A DNA stretch of 64,000 nt from the NCBI GenBank assembly GCA_030065855.1, contig JASJCT010000022.1:114501-178500 (forward strand). The letters run 5' to 3'. The DNA comes from Myxococcota bacterium (GTDB lineage Bacteria > Myxococcota_A > Polyangia > JAAYKL01). Shown here one piece after another: positions 9,004 through 19,161 of this stretch; the stretch's first letter is position 1, and every line of letters starts with the position of its first letter. The notes below the pieces were generated by a model, which searched no databases, had not been told where the DNA came from, and saw only the letters and a program-made list of their open reading frames with translations. The translations under genes were made by a program, and so were the position numbers.

Positions 9004-10581
9004 TCACCTCGCGCGCTTGGGTCGTATGGCGTTTGCTATCTCTTTTAGCTCCGGGGACCTGAGTAGATATGAGAACATGCAATAAACAACCACCCCGGTA
9101 ACGATGGCCAGGCATAGGACAGCCACATTGCTCAATGAGTTGCCACCCTCATGCCACTTTCCAAGGGTCGATACGCCAACTACGGCAATGGCCATCCCCC
9201 CTGAGGCCAGCAGCATGCGAAGCCAAGAGAGCATCAAACCGCCGATGCCGAGGCGCCCGATCTGCTTTCTGAGCGCCGCTACAAGACCAATGCCCTGCAC
9301 AGTGGCTGCGATAGATAGCGCCATGCACAATCCCACGTGCAGAAACGGCCCTTTGAGCATCCATCCGGAGCCAATGTGGACAAAGATAAAGACAAAAGTC
9401 ATGATCACCGGAATCCTCACTTTTTCGAGTGCATAAAAGACAGGCACGGTATTTCGGACGATGGCAGCCGAGCAAATACCAGCCGATGCAAAGCGCAACC
9501 CGGCTGCTGTGCTCAGGGTTTCGCTATGACCAAATAGCCCCCTTTGATAAAGCACGGCCACGATCGGCTCTGCCAGCGCGATAAACGCCACCATGGCCGG
9601 CGTGGCCACAAACAGGGCCAACCGAAGTCCATGGGTGTAAGTCGCCTTCATTTCACCGATCTTTTTTTGGCCGTGCAGGGCCGCGAGGCTGGGGAGGCTG
9701 GCCGTGGAGATGGCCATAACCACCACGGCAAGGGGCAGCTCGACGAGCCGATTGGCAAAGCTGATGTACATGACAGAGCCGTGGGGCAAGGTCCACGCCA
9801 ACGAATTATTGACATAAATGCCCACCATGTACGCGCCAGTGCCAATAACCATGGGACCGGTCAGGCGGAGGACCCGCCGCAATCCAGGGTGACCAAATGC
9901 CAACGATGGCAGCACGAGGAGCCGTGCCTGTCTTAAGGAGGATAACTGAAGGGCGATTTGCAATCCACCGCCAATGAGCACACCGATGGCGAGCGCAAAG
10001 ATGGGCTCAAGCCCCAAGGACGGCATTGCGCCCGATAGCCCAACCGCGCATCCGATAATGGAGAGGTTCAAAAAAACAGGCGCAAACGCGGGCGCAAAGA
10101 ATCGGCCAGTGGCGTTGAGCAGCCCCATGGCAAGCGCGGTGAGGCTGATGAACAGAACATAGGGAAACATCCACCGCGTGAGCCGGGTTGCAAGGGCGAA
10201 TTTTTCCCCGTGGCCGGCCGAGCCCCAACTGGCGAGCCAGGTAAACCCCTCTGCGCCGAGCATGCCCACCCACGTTAGCACTGTCAGGAAAATGAGCGCA
10301 AATCCCAGCACCGACCGCACAAATGCACGGGAGGCAGCTGGGTCGCGCTTAGCCCAGATTTTTGAAAAAACAGAGACGACGGATATTGAAAAAGACCCTT
10401 CAGCCGTGAGCCTGCGAAACACATTGGGGATCATGAACGCAGTTTGATACGCATCTACAACTGCACCGGGGAAGAGGGCCGCGATAACGGATTCGCGCAC
10501 CAGCCCAAGGATGCGGGATGCAAAGGTCCCAATGCTGACAATCCCGGCGCGGCGGGTTACGCGGGTGCTGGTATTGCCCAT
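9004..10581 (-). CDS. murJ: Lipid II flippase MurJ (MviN)
   Basis: A 525-residue polytopic membrane protein of the MATE-like MurJ/MviN family, which moves lipid II from the inner to the outer face of the cytoplasmic membrane for peptidoglycan synthesis. Family features are the N-terminal GTFASRILGLVRESVIAALF segment, PNVFRRLTAEG, RLVELPLAVVVMA and VLYQRGLFG. About 14 hydrophobic segments fit the known topology. The start at 10581 has AGAAGG about 7 nt upstream. It is the middle gene of a lipoprotein-murJ-engB operon; the lipoprotein stop is 15 bp upstream. Confidence 0.95.
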   Translation of the reverse strand: MGNTSTRVTRRAGIVSIGTFASRILGLVRESVIAALFPGAVVDAYQTAFMIPNVFRRLTAEGSFSISVVSVFSKIWAKRDPAASRAFVRSVLGFALIFLTVLTWVGMLGAEGFTWLASWGSAGHGEKFALATRLTRWMFPYVLFISLTALAMGLLNATGRFFAPAFAPVFLNLSIIGCAVGLSGAMPSLGLEPIFALAIGVLIGGGLQIALQLSSLRQARLLVLPSLAFGHPGLRRVLRLTGPMVIGTGAYMVGIYVNNSLAWTLPHGSVMYISFANRLVELPLAVVVMAISTASLPSLAALHGQKKIGEMKATYTHGLRLALFVATPAMVAFIALAEPIVAVLYQRGLFGHSETLSTAAGLRFASAGICSAAIVRNTVPVFYALEKVRIPVIMTFVFIFVHIGSGWMLKGPFLHVGLCMALSIAATVQGIGLVAALRKQIGRLGIGGLMLSWLRMLLASGGMAIAVVGVSTLGKWHEGGNSLSNVAVLCLAIVTGVVVYCMFSYLLRSPELKEIANAIRPKRAR

Positions 10582-10596
10582 ACATGCCTTCTATAT

Positions 10597-12039
10597 TTAC
10601 TCACAGACCATGCGACCGTAGAAAATCTGGTATCGATAATTCCGGGGAAGCTCCCATAGGGCGGTCCATCCACTGCCGTCCCACGAAAATGCCAGGTGGT
10701 TGGCTGGGTTTGGATCCTCTGATATCTGCACTGGCACACTTGTTATCGCACCTTCCGCATCGAGTATGGAAGCGAACACCTGTTGATCGCAAGAACTCAC
10801 CGCGCATTCCTGGTCGCCGTTGGCGTGGGGGCTCAGCCACGCTATGGCGTAGGAAGTGCCGTTCCAGGCCAGGGACGGGTCATAGACATTCGAGGTGGTC
10901 CAACTAACGCGATTTACCGCGTCAAAGGGAACCCCGCTTCCGCTCAGTCTCCTGGTGTAGACCTCGAAGTCTAAATAGGCCTGCTTGCTCCAGGAAACCA
11001 TAAAATCGCTGCTCCCTGCTGCAACCTGTGGGGCCGAGCATTGATCTCCTTCGTCGATGACGATTGGGGCACCCACAGGCTCTGCGTTTCCGTTCAGGGT
11101 TCTCAATATCACGGATCGCTGATTTGGCGGCAACCAGGTCACAACCACGACGTCCCCGCGCGCAGCAACGGCCGCAGGGGTGTTGATATCCACCCCTTCG
11201 TCGGAAGAAATTTGCTGGGGCATACCTGGATTACCGAGGGGATCGAGGGGGACGCCGATAAGGGATGCCTTGGTCTCTTCTCGTTCTATCCAGACGACGA
11301 TGTAACCGCTGTCTGTGGCAGCGATACCCGGCCGGCTCGATACGACCGCGTCGTAGGTCACTTGCACCGGGACCGGGCTATCAATGGGTTGGCCGGCTGT
11401 ATCGACCCGCATAAAGGCGATCTCTGGGTCGCAGTCGTTGCTGTCTTCCTGGCACGCCGGACTGGGATCCCAGCGCCCGTCCAGCCATGCGATGCCGAAT
11501 GCTTCCCCTTGTGGCACCATGGCGGGAAACTGGGCAATCGGTCCCTTGACCGCAGGTTCGACCACTGGTCCGGGCTGACCGCCATCAATACCTGGCAACC
11601 CACCGTCTGGCTCAGGATCATAGGGTGCGGTTTGAATTTCCCAGGCCGCATCGTCTTCTGCGGAGAAATAGCCCCACACGAGCATCGTGTTTCCGTTAAA
11701 GGCGATGTCTGGATAGCGCGCATTGCCATCGTCATCAGAGACCCAATCGTCTTCCTCGCTGGCCGGGCTTTGGCCGACCACAAGGGTGCAGAGCGAGGGC
11801 AATTCAGGGGGGGTTTCGTTCTCACCCGTGTCCGAATCGGTATCGGTGTCCCCGTCGGTGTCGCTCGTACCGGTATCCATATCGGTGTTGTTCGCCGTGT
11901 CGGATTCAGTGCTCTGGGTATCAGCCCCATTGTCGTCGGAGCACCCGACCCAGGCGACCACCAGCGCAATGCCGACGACCCTCAAACACTGAGGATATGA
12001 GCGACACATCTCAGCGATATCCCATCGAATATATTTCAT
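10597..12039 (-). CDS. Asp/Thr-linker lipoprotein with propeller-like repeats
   Basis: A predicted outer-surface lipoprotein of up to 480 residues. The signal ends at VAWVGC; the start could be 12039 (AAAGG site upstream) or the internal Met at 12009. A spacer rich in Asp/Thr (MDTGTSDTDGDTDTDSDTG) follows the lipid-modified Cys. The rest contains at least five copies of a short beta motif of the kind DIAFNG-x-x-LVWGY, GIAATDSGYIVVW, QVAAGSSDFMVSW, SLAWNGTSYAIAW and FSWDGSGWTALW, spaced about 50-70 residues, which suggests a beta-propeller. A similar protein is encoded at 26591-27868. It lies 15 bp upstream of murJ. No catalytic motif is visible; binding partner unknown. Confidence 0.75.
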   Translation of the reverse strand: MKYIRWDIAEMCRSYPQCLRVVGIALVVAWVGCSDDNGADTQSTESDTANNTDMDTGTSDTDGDTDTDSDTGENETPPELPSLCTLVVGQSPASEEDDWVSDDDGNARYPDIAFNGNTMLVWGYFSAEDDAAWEIQTAPYDPEPDGGLPGIDGGQPGPVVEPAVKGPIAQFPAMVPQGEAFGIAWLDGRWDPSPACQEDSNDCDPEIAFMRVDTAGQPIDSPVPVQVTYDAVVSSRPGIAATDSGYIVVWIEREETKASLIGVPLDPLGNPGMPQQISSDEGVDINTPAAVAARGDVVVVTWLPPNQRSVILRTLNGNAEPVGAPIVIDEGDQCSAPQVAAGSSDFMVSWSKQAYLDFEVYTRRLSGSGVPFDAVNRVSWTTSNVYDPSLAWNGTSYAIAWLSPHANGDQECAVSSCDQQVFASILDAEGAITSVPVQISEDPNPANHLAFSWDGSGWTALWELPRNYRYQIFYGRMVCE

Positions 12040-12101
12040 TGACCTTTACCCTTGCAGTATGTATCTCCAAGTGCACTTTTAAAGGAGATCGTTTCACTGC
12101 T

Positions 12102-12129
12102 TTGTTGAATTTCACAGTTATATTATAAA
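12102..12129 (+). promoter_or_regulatory. Possible sigma70 promoter for the PDZ/S41 operon
   Basis: TTGTTG (12102-12107) and TATAAA (12124-12129) are separated by 16 bp, about 60 bp ahead of the ATG at 12193, in an AT-rich stretch between divergent genes. This is a consensus match only. Confidence 0.35.
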
Positions 12130-12192
12130 GAATATTTATACGGCGGCGTTTGAAACGCAAGTAAAGAGTTTTATTAATTGGAGAAAGAATTC

Positions 12193-12588
12193 ATGACCAA
12201 GACGTCCGGCGGCATTGCATCGATCTTTATTCTGATGGCCGTTTCGATTGGCACCACTTACCTTGGATGTAGCCCCACGACCATTAGTTGGACCGGCAGT
12301 ATCGACGCTGTTTTCAAGTATCGTACCAAGGAGAAAAGCACCCTGGTTCACAAAATCAAACCCAATTCCCTAAGTGAGCAGGCCGGGCTCAAGACCGGGG
12401 ATCGACTGCTGGCGGTAGACGGTCAGGACCTAACCACTGCCTCGTATGAAGCAGTTCGCCATGCGCTTCGAGGCCCCATCGGAACCTTCGCGGTATTGAC
12501 AGTAAGACGCGGAGAGCAGCTCCTGGAACTAAAGGTCGAACGGCTACCTGTCAAAGACGAAACCGAAGAAACCGATGAGCGCAACTAA
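12193..12588 (+). CDS. Small PDZ-domain lipoprotein
   Basis: A 131-residue protein started at MTKTSGG (12193) because GGAG lies about 10 nt upstream; the in-frame TTG at 12178 is less likely. The signal peptide ends at TYLGC, a lipobox. The remainder is a single PDZ domain (HKIKPNSLSEQAGLKTGDRL, then LLAVDGQDL and a helix) that would bind C-terminal tails of other envelope proteins. The S41 protease gene follows after 51 bp on the same strand and also has a PDZ domain, so this lipoprotein may be an accessory or adaptor for it. That link is inferred from position alone. Confidence 0.75.
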   Translation: MTKTSGGIASIFILMAVSIGTTYLGCSPTTISWTGSIDAVFKYRTKEKSTLVHKIKPNSLSEQAGLKTGDRLLAVDGQDLTTASYEAVRHALRGPIGTFAVLTVRRGEQLLELKVERLPVKDETEETDERN

Positions 12589-12639
12589 TCCCGGCGTCAC
12601 AGACATAGAAACAGTACTGGCACAGACAATTTTTTCGCC

Positions 12640-15600
12640 ATGTGGCTGAAATATCAAAAATTTTGGGGAATAGCCCTAGTCGTTATTGTCGGATTGATCG
12701 CCGCATATGTCACGTACATCAGTCCAATGCGCAGTGGACTGGATCTCGCGTCAAGACAGCCCGATGCCTTTAGCAGTTACACGCGCGGCTCGGCACCCTC
12801 GAAGATGGGCTCCCTTAAGACCCTGTACCGCACGATCAATCAAGTGCAAAAGCGCTACATCGACGCGACGAGAATTGATGCCAAGGCCATGTTCGTCGCT
12901 GCCATGCGCGCTGTGCAGGTACAGGTGGCACGGGTCCTGGTCCAGACCACCGAAGATCAAATCACGATTCAGGTAGACAACGATGAGCGGCGACTCTCCT
13001 TGAACGACATCGTTACGCCGTGGATTCTTCTCCAGCGCATCAAAGAGGTGTTCGAGTATCTATCCCATCGATTGGTGGCGGACAACGTGGATTTTCAGGA
13101 GCTCGAGTACGTCATGATAAACGAAATGCTCCGCACCCTCGACCCCCACTCGGTTTTCCTAAATCCAGACCAGTACCGGGAAATGAAGGACAAAACCCAA
13201 GGGAATTTCGGCGGTTTGGGCATCGTCATTTCAATTCGGGACGGCGCCTTGACCGTCATTTCCCCACTTGACGGCACCCCAGCACATCGGGCCGGCCTGC
13301 AAGCCGGCGATCAAATCGTAAAGATAGGCGATATCTCCACAGTAAACATGGCGCTCAACGACGCGGTCAACCTCCTCCGGGGAGAGCCGGGGACGTCAAT
13401 AACCGTCCACATCTTGAGAAAAAACTGGGAAACATCTCACCCCTATGAAATCGAACGCGCCATCGTCAAAGTAGAAAGCGTGGAATCCCACATGCTGCCC
13501 GGGCGGGTGGGGTATGTTCGGATCAGAGACTTCCAGGGAAACACACCCAAGGATTTTCAAGATCAGCTCGCCACCTTTGATAGGAGGGGCATTCAAGGGC
13601 TTGTCATCGACCTCAGGGGGTGTCCGGGCGGCCTACTGGAGGCAGCGATTCGCGTCTCCGACTATTTCATTAAAACCGGCGTCATCGTCACGACCGCGGG
13701 CCAAGGCCCGACCGATCGGGATGTTCGCCGCGCCCGCGAAAGCGGAGAAGAGCCGGATTACCCGATTGTCGTCCTGGTCAATCGGGGCAGTGCATCAGCG
13801 TCGGAAATCGTGGCCGGTGCCCTCAAGAACCACGGTCGCGCCATACTGGTAGGTGAACGCACATTTGGCAAGGGATCGGTTCAGGTGCTGTACGATTTTC
13901 AAGACGGATCCGCGCTCAAGTTAACCACTGCCCAGTACCTCACCCCAGGAGATGTATCCATCCAATCCGTGGGCGTGGCCCCCCACATCGAGTTGCTGCC
14001 GATGCGGGCAGACGCAGATGTCATCGATCTGCAGGTCCACCCGGGCTACCGGGAAAGTGACCTCGACCACCACTTCATCCACGTACAACCCCGCCAACCG
14101 AACCAGGCCGCGTCACAATTCCGCCTGAGCTACTTGAGGACGCTAGCAGCGCCGGATCGACCAGAACCGCAAAAACCAACAGACGGCAACCCCGACCCAC
14201 CCGAGGTAAAGCCCCAGGATAGCACCTTTAAACCGGATTTCGAAATATCGTTTGCCAGACAACTGGTGACGCGAATGGCCCTTCATCAGGGAAAAGAGGT
14301 CGACCCTACCGCCCTTGCATCATTGGTACAGGAGAAATCTCGAAGAGAAGACCAAAAGCTCGTGGCTGCCCTGGCCGCGCTTGACATTGATTGGCAAAAA
14401 AAGGAAGCAACCGAGCCGGTCAAGGCCGTGGTCGCTGCCCGGCTGCGCGACCCCTCCCCACTCAAGGCAGGTGAGGAGGGTGAGATCATCGTCTCCGTAG
14501 CAAATCGGGGCCCTGGAACACTGTATCGCCTCCTCGCCACCTCGAAGTCGGATTTTAGACCCTTGGATGACCGGGAACTCGCCTTTGGCAAAATCGCTCC
14601 GGGCGAGACCATCGAGCGCAAGATGACCTTTCGGGTACCCAAGGATGCCTTGGACCGTACAGACGACGTGCTTTGGTCATTTACCTCTTTTAATGACCGG
14701 GTCAAGGAATCCATCGCTATCCGAAATACTGTCTCGGCACTGCCCCGCCCTCGTTTTGCCTATGGATTTCGAGTGGATGATCGCAAGGGCGGGAATGGGG
14801 ATTCCCGACTTCAACCCGGGGAAACAGCGACGCTCATTGTAGATATTGAAAACATCGGCCAGGGGGCCTCTATCAATACGCTCGCCACCCTCAAAGGGTT
14901 GTCCGGTAAAGAACTGTTCATGATCCAAGGCCGAGAACAGCTGAAAGAGATGCCCCCTGGCGAGGTCCGGCAGACGGCGTTCTCATTTGAGCTCAAGCCG
15001 GCGTTTTCAGATACTGCAGCGCGGTTCCAGCTCGGTATTGTGGACGTTGATTTACGGGTCTATTTGACCGAGAAAATCACACTGCCCATCGCACCGCCGA
15101 TCCAAGTCCAACCGAAGCGCGAGGTCGTCACGGTCACGGTGACCGGAGACAGGCCAATCCCTGTGCGCCCCGAACCGGTGACAACATCCCAGGCCATTGC
15201 AATGATATCCAACGGCACGAGCATAGAAATTGACGGCGAGGCAGGTGATTTCTACCGGGCCCGCATCGATGAGACCCATATCGGGTGGATTGCCAAAAAA
15301 GCCACGACGCCCGGAGAAACAGGGATTCGGCGACCGGCCGCCCTACTGCTGAACGCCCCGCCAAAGCTCACCATCGAGGCCCACGATCGGGTGGTCCGCG
15401 CCCCCAGTCTCATATTTCGCGGTATTGCTACAGATGAAACAAGCGTACGAGACGTCTATATTTTTGTCGGGGACAAAAAAGTATTTTTTAAACCAAACGA
15501 CGATAAACAAAATCTCGACCCCAAGCAGCTCGCCTTTGAAGCTGAAGTGCCACTCGAAAACGGTCTCAACTACATTTCCATCGTGGCTGAAGAATCAGCA

Positions 15601-15741
15601 GAGCTGGACACGCGCGAGATCATTATCGTTCGCCGAGATCGGCCCGATGGCATGTCGTTTCTACTCCCCAGAACATTTAGTGGAAACCCGGAGCCGCTGG
15701 GTGTTATCCCACAAGCCGGCGATTTTGCGCTCGCCCCGTAG
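12640..15741 (+). CDS. S41 (C-terminal processing) protease with long C-terminal extension
   Basis: A 1033-residue membrane-anchored periplasmic protease. Residues 8-28 form the anchor. A helical region leads to LDPHSVFLNPDQYREM, then a PDZ domain (about 195-275, GGLGIVI...AGLQAGDQIVKIG), then the S41 core: GYVRIRDF, VIDLRGCPGGLL, NRGSASASEIVAGAL with catalytic Ser386 and GERTFGKGSVQ with catalytic Lys411, 25 residues apart as in CtpA/Prc. Typical CtpA is about 450 aa; here about 550 more residues follow, with two CARDB/Ig-like segments and an SH3-like module (about 850-900, VRPEP...GWIAKKA). These probably bind substrate or peptidoglycan. No good Shine-Dalgarno site is seen before the ATG. 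Confidence 0.88.
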   Translation: MWLKYQKFWGIALVVIVGLIAAYVTYISPMRSGLDLASRQPDAFSSYTRGSAPSKMGSLKTLYRTINQVQKRYIDATRIDAKAMFVAAMRAVQVQVARVLVQTTEDQITIQVDNDERRLSLNDIVTPWILLQRIKEVFEYLSHRLVADNVDFQELEYVMINEMLRTLDPHSVFLNPDQYREMKDKTQGNFGGLGIVISIRDGALTVISPLDGTPAHRAGLQAGDQIVKIGDISTVNMALNDAVNLLRGEPGTSITVHILRKNWETSHPYEIERAIVKVESVESHMLPGRVGYVRIRDFQGNTPKDFQDQLATFDRRGIQGLVIDLRGCPGGLLEAAIRVSDYFIKTGVIVTTAGQGPTDRDVRRARESGEEPDYPIVVLVNRGSASASEIVAGALKNHGRAILVGERTFGKGSVQVLYDFQDGSALKLTTAQYLTPGDVSIQSVGVAPHIELLPMRADADVIDLQVHPGYRESDLDHHFIHVQPRQPNQAASQFRLSYLRTLAAPDRPEPQKPTDGNPDPPEVKPQDSTFKPDFEISFARQLVTRMALHQGKEVDPTALASLVQEKSRREDQKLVAALAALDIDWQKKEATEPVKAVVAARLRDPSPLKAGEEGEIIVSVANRGPGTLYRLLATSKSDFRPLDDRELAFGKIAPGETIERKMTFRVPKDALDRTDDVLWSFTSFNDRVKESIAIRNTVSALPRPRFAYGFRVDDRKGGNGDSRLQPGETATLIVDIENIGQGASINTLATLKGLSGKELFMIQGREQLKEMPPGEVRQTAFSFELKPAFSDTAARFQLGIVDVDLRVYLTEKITLPIAPPIQVQPKREVVTVTVTGDRPIPVRPEPVTTSQAIAMISNGTSIEIDGEAGDFYRARIDETHIGWIAKKATTPGETGIRRPAALLLNAPPKLTIEAHDRVVRAPSLIFRGIATDETSVRDVYIFVGDKKVFFKPNDDKQNLDPKQLAFEAEVPLENGLNYISIVAEESAELDTREIIIVRRDRPDGMSFLLPRTFSGNPEPLGVIPQAGDFALAP

Positions 15742-15780
15742 GTAGAAAAACAGCTAACCCTTGCAAATAGAGAGAAATCC

Positions 15781-17784
15781 ATGAATGAAAAAACACCCTC
15801 ACTCGAACAGCACTGCATAAACGCCATCCGCTTTCTGGCCGTAGACGCGATCCAAAAAGCCAATTCCGGACATCCAGGTATGCCGATGGGCGCGGCGCCC
15901 ATGGCCTTTGTGCTTTGGGATAGGTTTTTGAGGTTCAATCCAAAGTCTCCACAATGGGCGAACCGGGATCGGTTCATCCTCTCGGCTGGCCACGGTAGCA
16001 TGTTGCAATACGCCCTGATGTACCTGACGGGTTTTGATAGCGTGTCCATTGAAGATATCGTGAATTTCAGGCAGTGGGGCGCTCGCACGCCCGGTCACCC
16101 GGAAAATACCGTAACCCCCGGGGTTGAGGTGACCACCGGTCCGCTCGGTCAAGGGATTGCCAACGCGGTGGGCATGGCCATTGCAGAAAAACACTTGGCC
16201 GCCCGGTTTAACAAGCCGGACTGCACCATTGTCGACCACACCATCTATACCCTGATGGGGGATGGGTGCCACATGGAGGGTATCTCTCAAGAGGCCTGCT
16301 CTCTGGCTGGTCATTTGGGCCTGGGCAACCTGATCGCGCTTTACGATGACAATCGCATTTCCATTGACGGCCCCACTGATCTGACCTTTACCGAAGATGT
16401 GGGCCGGCGATTCGAGGCCTGTGGTTGGCAGGTGCTATTGGTGGAAAACGGAGACACTGATCTCGAGGCCATTGCCAATGCCATTGCATCTGCGAAAAAG
16501 GAGACCGCAAAGCCGTCGCTCATCCGGGTCCGCACCACCATCGGGTTTGGAGCGCCGAACAAAGCTGGCAGCGCAGATACCCACGGCGCACCCCTTGGTC
16601 AAGATGAAGTGGCTGCAACCCGCAAGAACCTGGGCTGGGAGGCCAGCCCCTTTGAAGTTCCCGAAGATGTGATGGCCCATATGCGACAGGCGATCCAGCG
16701 GGGCAGCGATTGCGAGGCCGAATGGAACGCCGCCTTTGCGGATTACAAGCAGCGCTACAGCAAAGATGCAGCCGAGTTTGAACGACTGCTCAAAGGAGAG
16801 CTGCCTGAGGGCTGTTTTGATCAGCTGCCGAGCTTTGGACCGTCAGATTCGGCTGAGGCCACGCGCAGCGTTTCGGGTAAGTGTTTGAATGCGCTCGCTG
16901 AAACCGTAACCGAGCTGATCGGCGGGTCTGCAGATCTGTCACCATCGAACAAGACCGTGCTCAAGTGTTCGAGTGACATCAAAAAAGACGCATTCTCGAA
17001 CCGCTACATTCGCTATGGCGTGAGGGAGCACGCAATGGGCGCCATCTCCACCGGCATTGCCCTTCATAGGACCGGCCTCATTCCCTTTGCCGGTACATTC
17101 ATGGTGTTTGCCGACTACATGCGCGGTGCCATGCGGGTTGCTGCGGTTTCCGGGGCAGGTGTGATCTACATCATGACCCACGATTCAGTGGCCGTGGGAG
17201 AGGACGGCCCCACCCACCAACCAGTGGAACATATCGCGTCTTTGAGGGCGATTCCAAACCTCATTGTGATTCGGCCGGCCGATGGGAACGAGACCGCCGG
17301 TGCCTACCGCGTGGCCCTTAAAAACCGCAATCAACCGACAGTCCTCGCCCTTACGCGGCAGAAGGTCCCACAACTGGACGGCTCTTCAGCAGAAGCTGTT
17401 GCGCGGGGTGCGTATGTTTTATCCGATTGTAAAGGAGCGCCAGACCTCCTTCTAATCGGCACGGGATCCGAGGTCAGTTTATGTGTTACCGTAGCTGGGC
17501 TGCTGACAAACGAGGGGGTTGCGGTGCGGGTCGTATCCATGCCATCCTTTGAACTCTTTGAGGAGCAATCAGCAGCCTATCGCGAGTCCGTGCTACCGGC
17601 CAGTGTCACCAAGCGCCTCGCGGTTGAGGCTGCCACGAGCTTTGGCTGGCATCGTTATGTGGGCAGCAGCGGTGACATCGCAAGTATCGACCACTTCGGA
17701 ACCTCTGCGCCGGGCAATACATGTCTGGAGCGATTCGGTTTCACTGTTGACAAGGTGTTGGAAAAGGCCAAAAAACTCTTGTAG
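15781..17784 (+). CDS. tkt: Transketolase
   Basis: A full-length 667-residue thiamine-diphosphate enzyme of the non-oxidative pentose phosphate pathway. It transfers two-carbon units between ketose and aldose phosphates in the cytoplasm. The N-terminal signature [15 protein letters not shown] and the catalytic [10 protein letters not shown] are present, the ThDP/Mg motif begins with GDG (about residues 160-162), and the pyrimidine-domain [13 protein letters not shown] carries the catalytic Glu. The C-terminal domain ends normally. It starts 40 bp after the S41 gene behind an AGAGAG site and ends 9 bp before the CotH-like gene, so it sits in the middle of a plus-strand run of envelope genes. 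Confidence 0.96.
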   Translation: MNEKTPSLEQHCINAIRFLAVDAIQKANSGHPGMPMGAAPMAFVLWDRFLRFNPKSPQWANRDRFILSAGHGSMLQYALMYLTGFDSVSIEDIVNFRQWGARTPGHPENTVTPGVEVTTGPLGQGIANAVGMAIAEKHLAARFNKPDCTIVDHTIYTLMGDGCHMEGISQEACSLAGHLGLGNLIALYDDNRISIDGPTDLTFTEDVGRRFEACGWQVLLVENGDTDLEAIANAIASAKKETAKPSLIRVRTTIGFGAPNKAGSADTHGAPLGQDEVAATRKNLGWEASPFEVPEDVMAHMRQAIQRGSDCEAEWNAAFADYKQRYSKDAAEFERLLKGELPEGCFDQLPSFGPSDSAEATRSVSGKCLNALAETVTELIGGSADLSPSNKTVLKCSSDIKKDAFSNRYIRYGVREHAMGAISTGIALHRTGLIPFAGTFMVFADYMRGAMRVAAVSGAGVIYIMTHDSVAVGEDGPTHQPVEHIASLRAIPNLIVIRPADGNETAGAYRVALKNRNQPTVLALTRQKVPQLDGSSAEAVARGAYVLSDCKGAPDLLLIGTGSEVSLCVTVAGLLTNEGVAVRVVSMPSFELFEEQSAAYRESVLPASVTKRLAVEAATSFGWHRYVGSSGDIASIDHFGTSAPGNTCLERFGFTVDKVLEKAKKLL

Positions 17785-17793
17785 GGGATAACC

Positions 17794-19149
17794 GTGGAAG
17801 AAGGAAGGCCGTTCTCGATTGCATTTATCGCCGCTTTGGGGCTTGCTCTCTTGGCAGCGGGATGTGGAGATCAGGAGAGCGGCACTGACGTCGACACCGA
17901 TACGGGAACACTAGACCCTGGCGAGGGTGATGCGGCGTATGTTTTCGACGATACGGTCATTCGCACGCTGCAGGTGGAGATCGAGCCATCAGACCACGAC
18001 GCACTGATGGCCCATCCCGAAACCGAGCAATACGTCCCGGCAACGGTCCACTATGACGGCCATCGGTTTTTGCGCGCTGCTATTCGCTACAAAGGCGGCT
18101 ATGGCAGCCTGTACTCCTGCCTAGAAGGGGTATGGCCGGACCTTATCGGCAGGGACTGCGACAAGCTTAACTTCAAAATTAAATTCAGCGAGTACGATGA
18201 TGACAGGCGGTTCTACGGTCTTAAGCGCATCAACTTGCACGGCATGGATAAGGATTATTCGCGGATAAGAGAGATCCTGTCCTATCGCATCTTTCGCGCA
18301 TTTGACGTGCCGGCCTCTCGCGCTGCCTATGTCCGCCTGCACATCAACGGCCAGTTCATGGGGCTCTACCTGGCGTTGGAGCAGGTGGACGGCCAGTTTA
18401 CCCGGTCTCGATTTGAAGATGGCGGCGCGGGAAATCTATACAAGGACGCCTGGTTCGATGACGTGTATCCCGAAATTTGGCTAAACGCGCTGCGCACCAA
18501 TCGGGAGGAGAACCCGGTCGTAACCCAGATGGTCGACATGGCCACAGCGCTCAGCAGTGCACCCCCTGAGACGTTTGTATCCACACTCGCGGCATGGACA
18601 GATGTGGACCAATTCATGCGCTATTTTGCCGTTGAGCAGACCATTGCCCATTGGGATGGCATCTCGGCGTTTTATTGCGGCAGCTTTGGCTGCCACAATC
18701 ACAACTTTTTTATTTATGAGTTCACCGATCAGCAACAAGTGGCCCTCATCGCCTGGGATCTCGACCTTGTTATGGCCAATTTTGGTGTGCCCAATATCCT
18801 GACCGATATGAACCAGGTGCCCCTGTGGAACGATCTAGACGCGGCATGCGACCCTATCGAAATCAGTTGGGGGCTATCGATGGCGCCGGCATGTAACGGC
18901 ATTATCCACGGCATCGCGGCCCAAATGTTCGATGCCTATGCCGCGGCAACCCAAGTCTTTCTCGACACAGTTTTTGATACGGCCGCCATCAATGCATGGA
19001 TAGATCAATACAGCGCCCTTATCACGCCTGTTATTGCAGAGGATGCCCACGGTCCGACTGCCGAGGAATGGGCATCGGAAGTAGAAACCCTGCGGGCTCA
19101 AATCCCCCTACTTCGGGAGCGGGCCCTGGGGGCCATTGCATCAAATTAA
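17794..19149 (+). CDS. CotH-like lipoprotein (atypical kinase fold)
   Basis: A 451-residue protein with a GTG start at 17794, behind TAGGGGATAACC. The signal peptide ends at LAAGC, and a short Asp/Thr linker (GTDVDTDTGT) follows. The body matches the CotH family: FKIKFSEYD, RRFYGLKRINLHGMDKD, LSYRIFRAFDVPASRAAYVR, INGQFMGLYLALEQVD, and a distal LIAWDLDLVMANFG with acidic residues. CotH proteins have an atypical protein-kinase fold, and some phosphorylate secreted proteins. Lipid anchoring would place this one outside the cytoplasmic membrane. The gene begins 9 bp after tkt and is followed after 12 bp by a small lipoprotein gene, a possible partner. Confidence 0.85.
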   Translation: MEEGRPFSIAFIAALGLALLAAGCGDQESGTDVDTDTGTLDPGEGDAAYVFDDTVIRTLQVEIEPSDHDALMAHPETEQYVPATVHYDGHRFLRAAIRYKGGYGSLYSCLEGVWPDLIGRDCDKLNFKIKFSEYDDDRRFYGLKRINLHGMDKDYSRIREILSYRIFRAFDVPASRAAYVRLHINGQFMGLYLALEQVDGQFTRSRFEDGGAGNLYKDAWFDDVYPEIWLNALRTNREENPVVTQMVDMATALSSAPPETFVSTLAAWTDVDQFMRYFAVEQTIAHWDGISAFYCGSFGCHNHNFFIYEFTDQQQVALIAWDLDLVMANFGVPNILTDMNQVPLWNDLDAACDPIEISWGLSMAPACNGIIHGIAAQMFDAYAAATQVFLDTVFDTAAINAWIDQYSALITPVIAEDAHGPTAEEWASEVETLRAQIPLLRERALGAIASN

Positions 19150-19161
19150 TGCGAGATAACA

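Noticed and set aside
8999..9115. N-terminal extension of engB
   Set aside because: The extension is inside murJ, not conserved in the family, and a ribosome site precedes ATG 8998.
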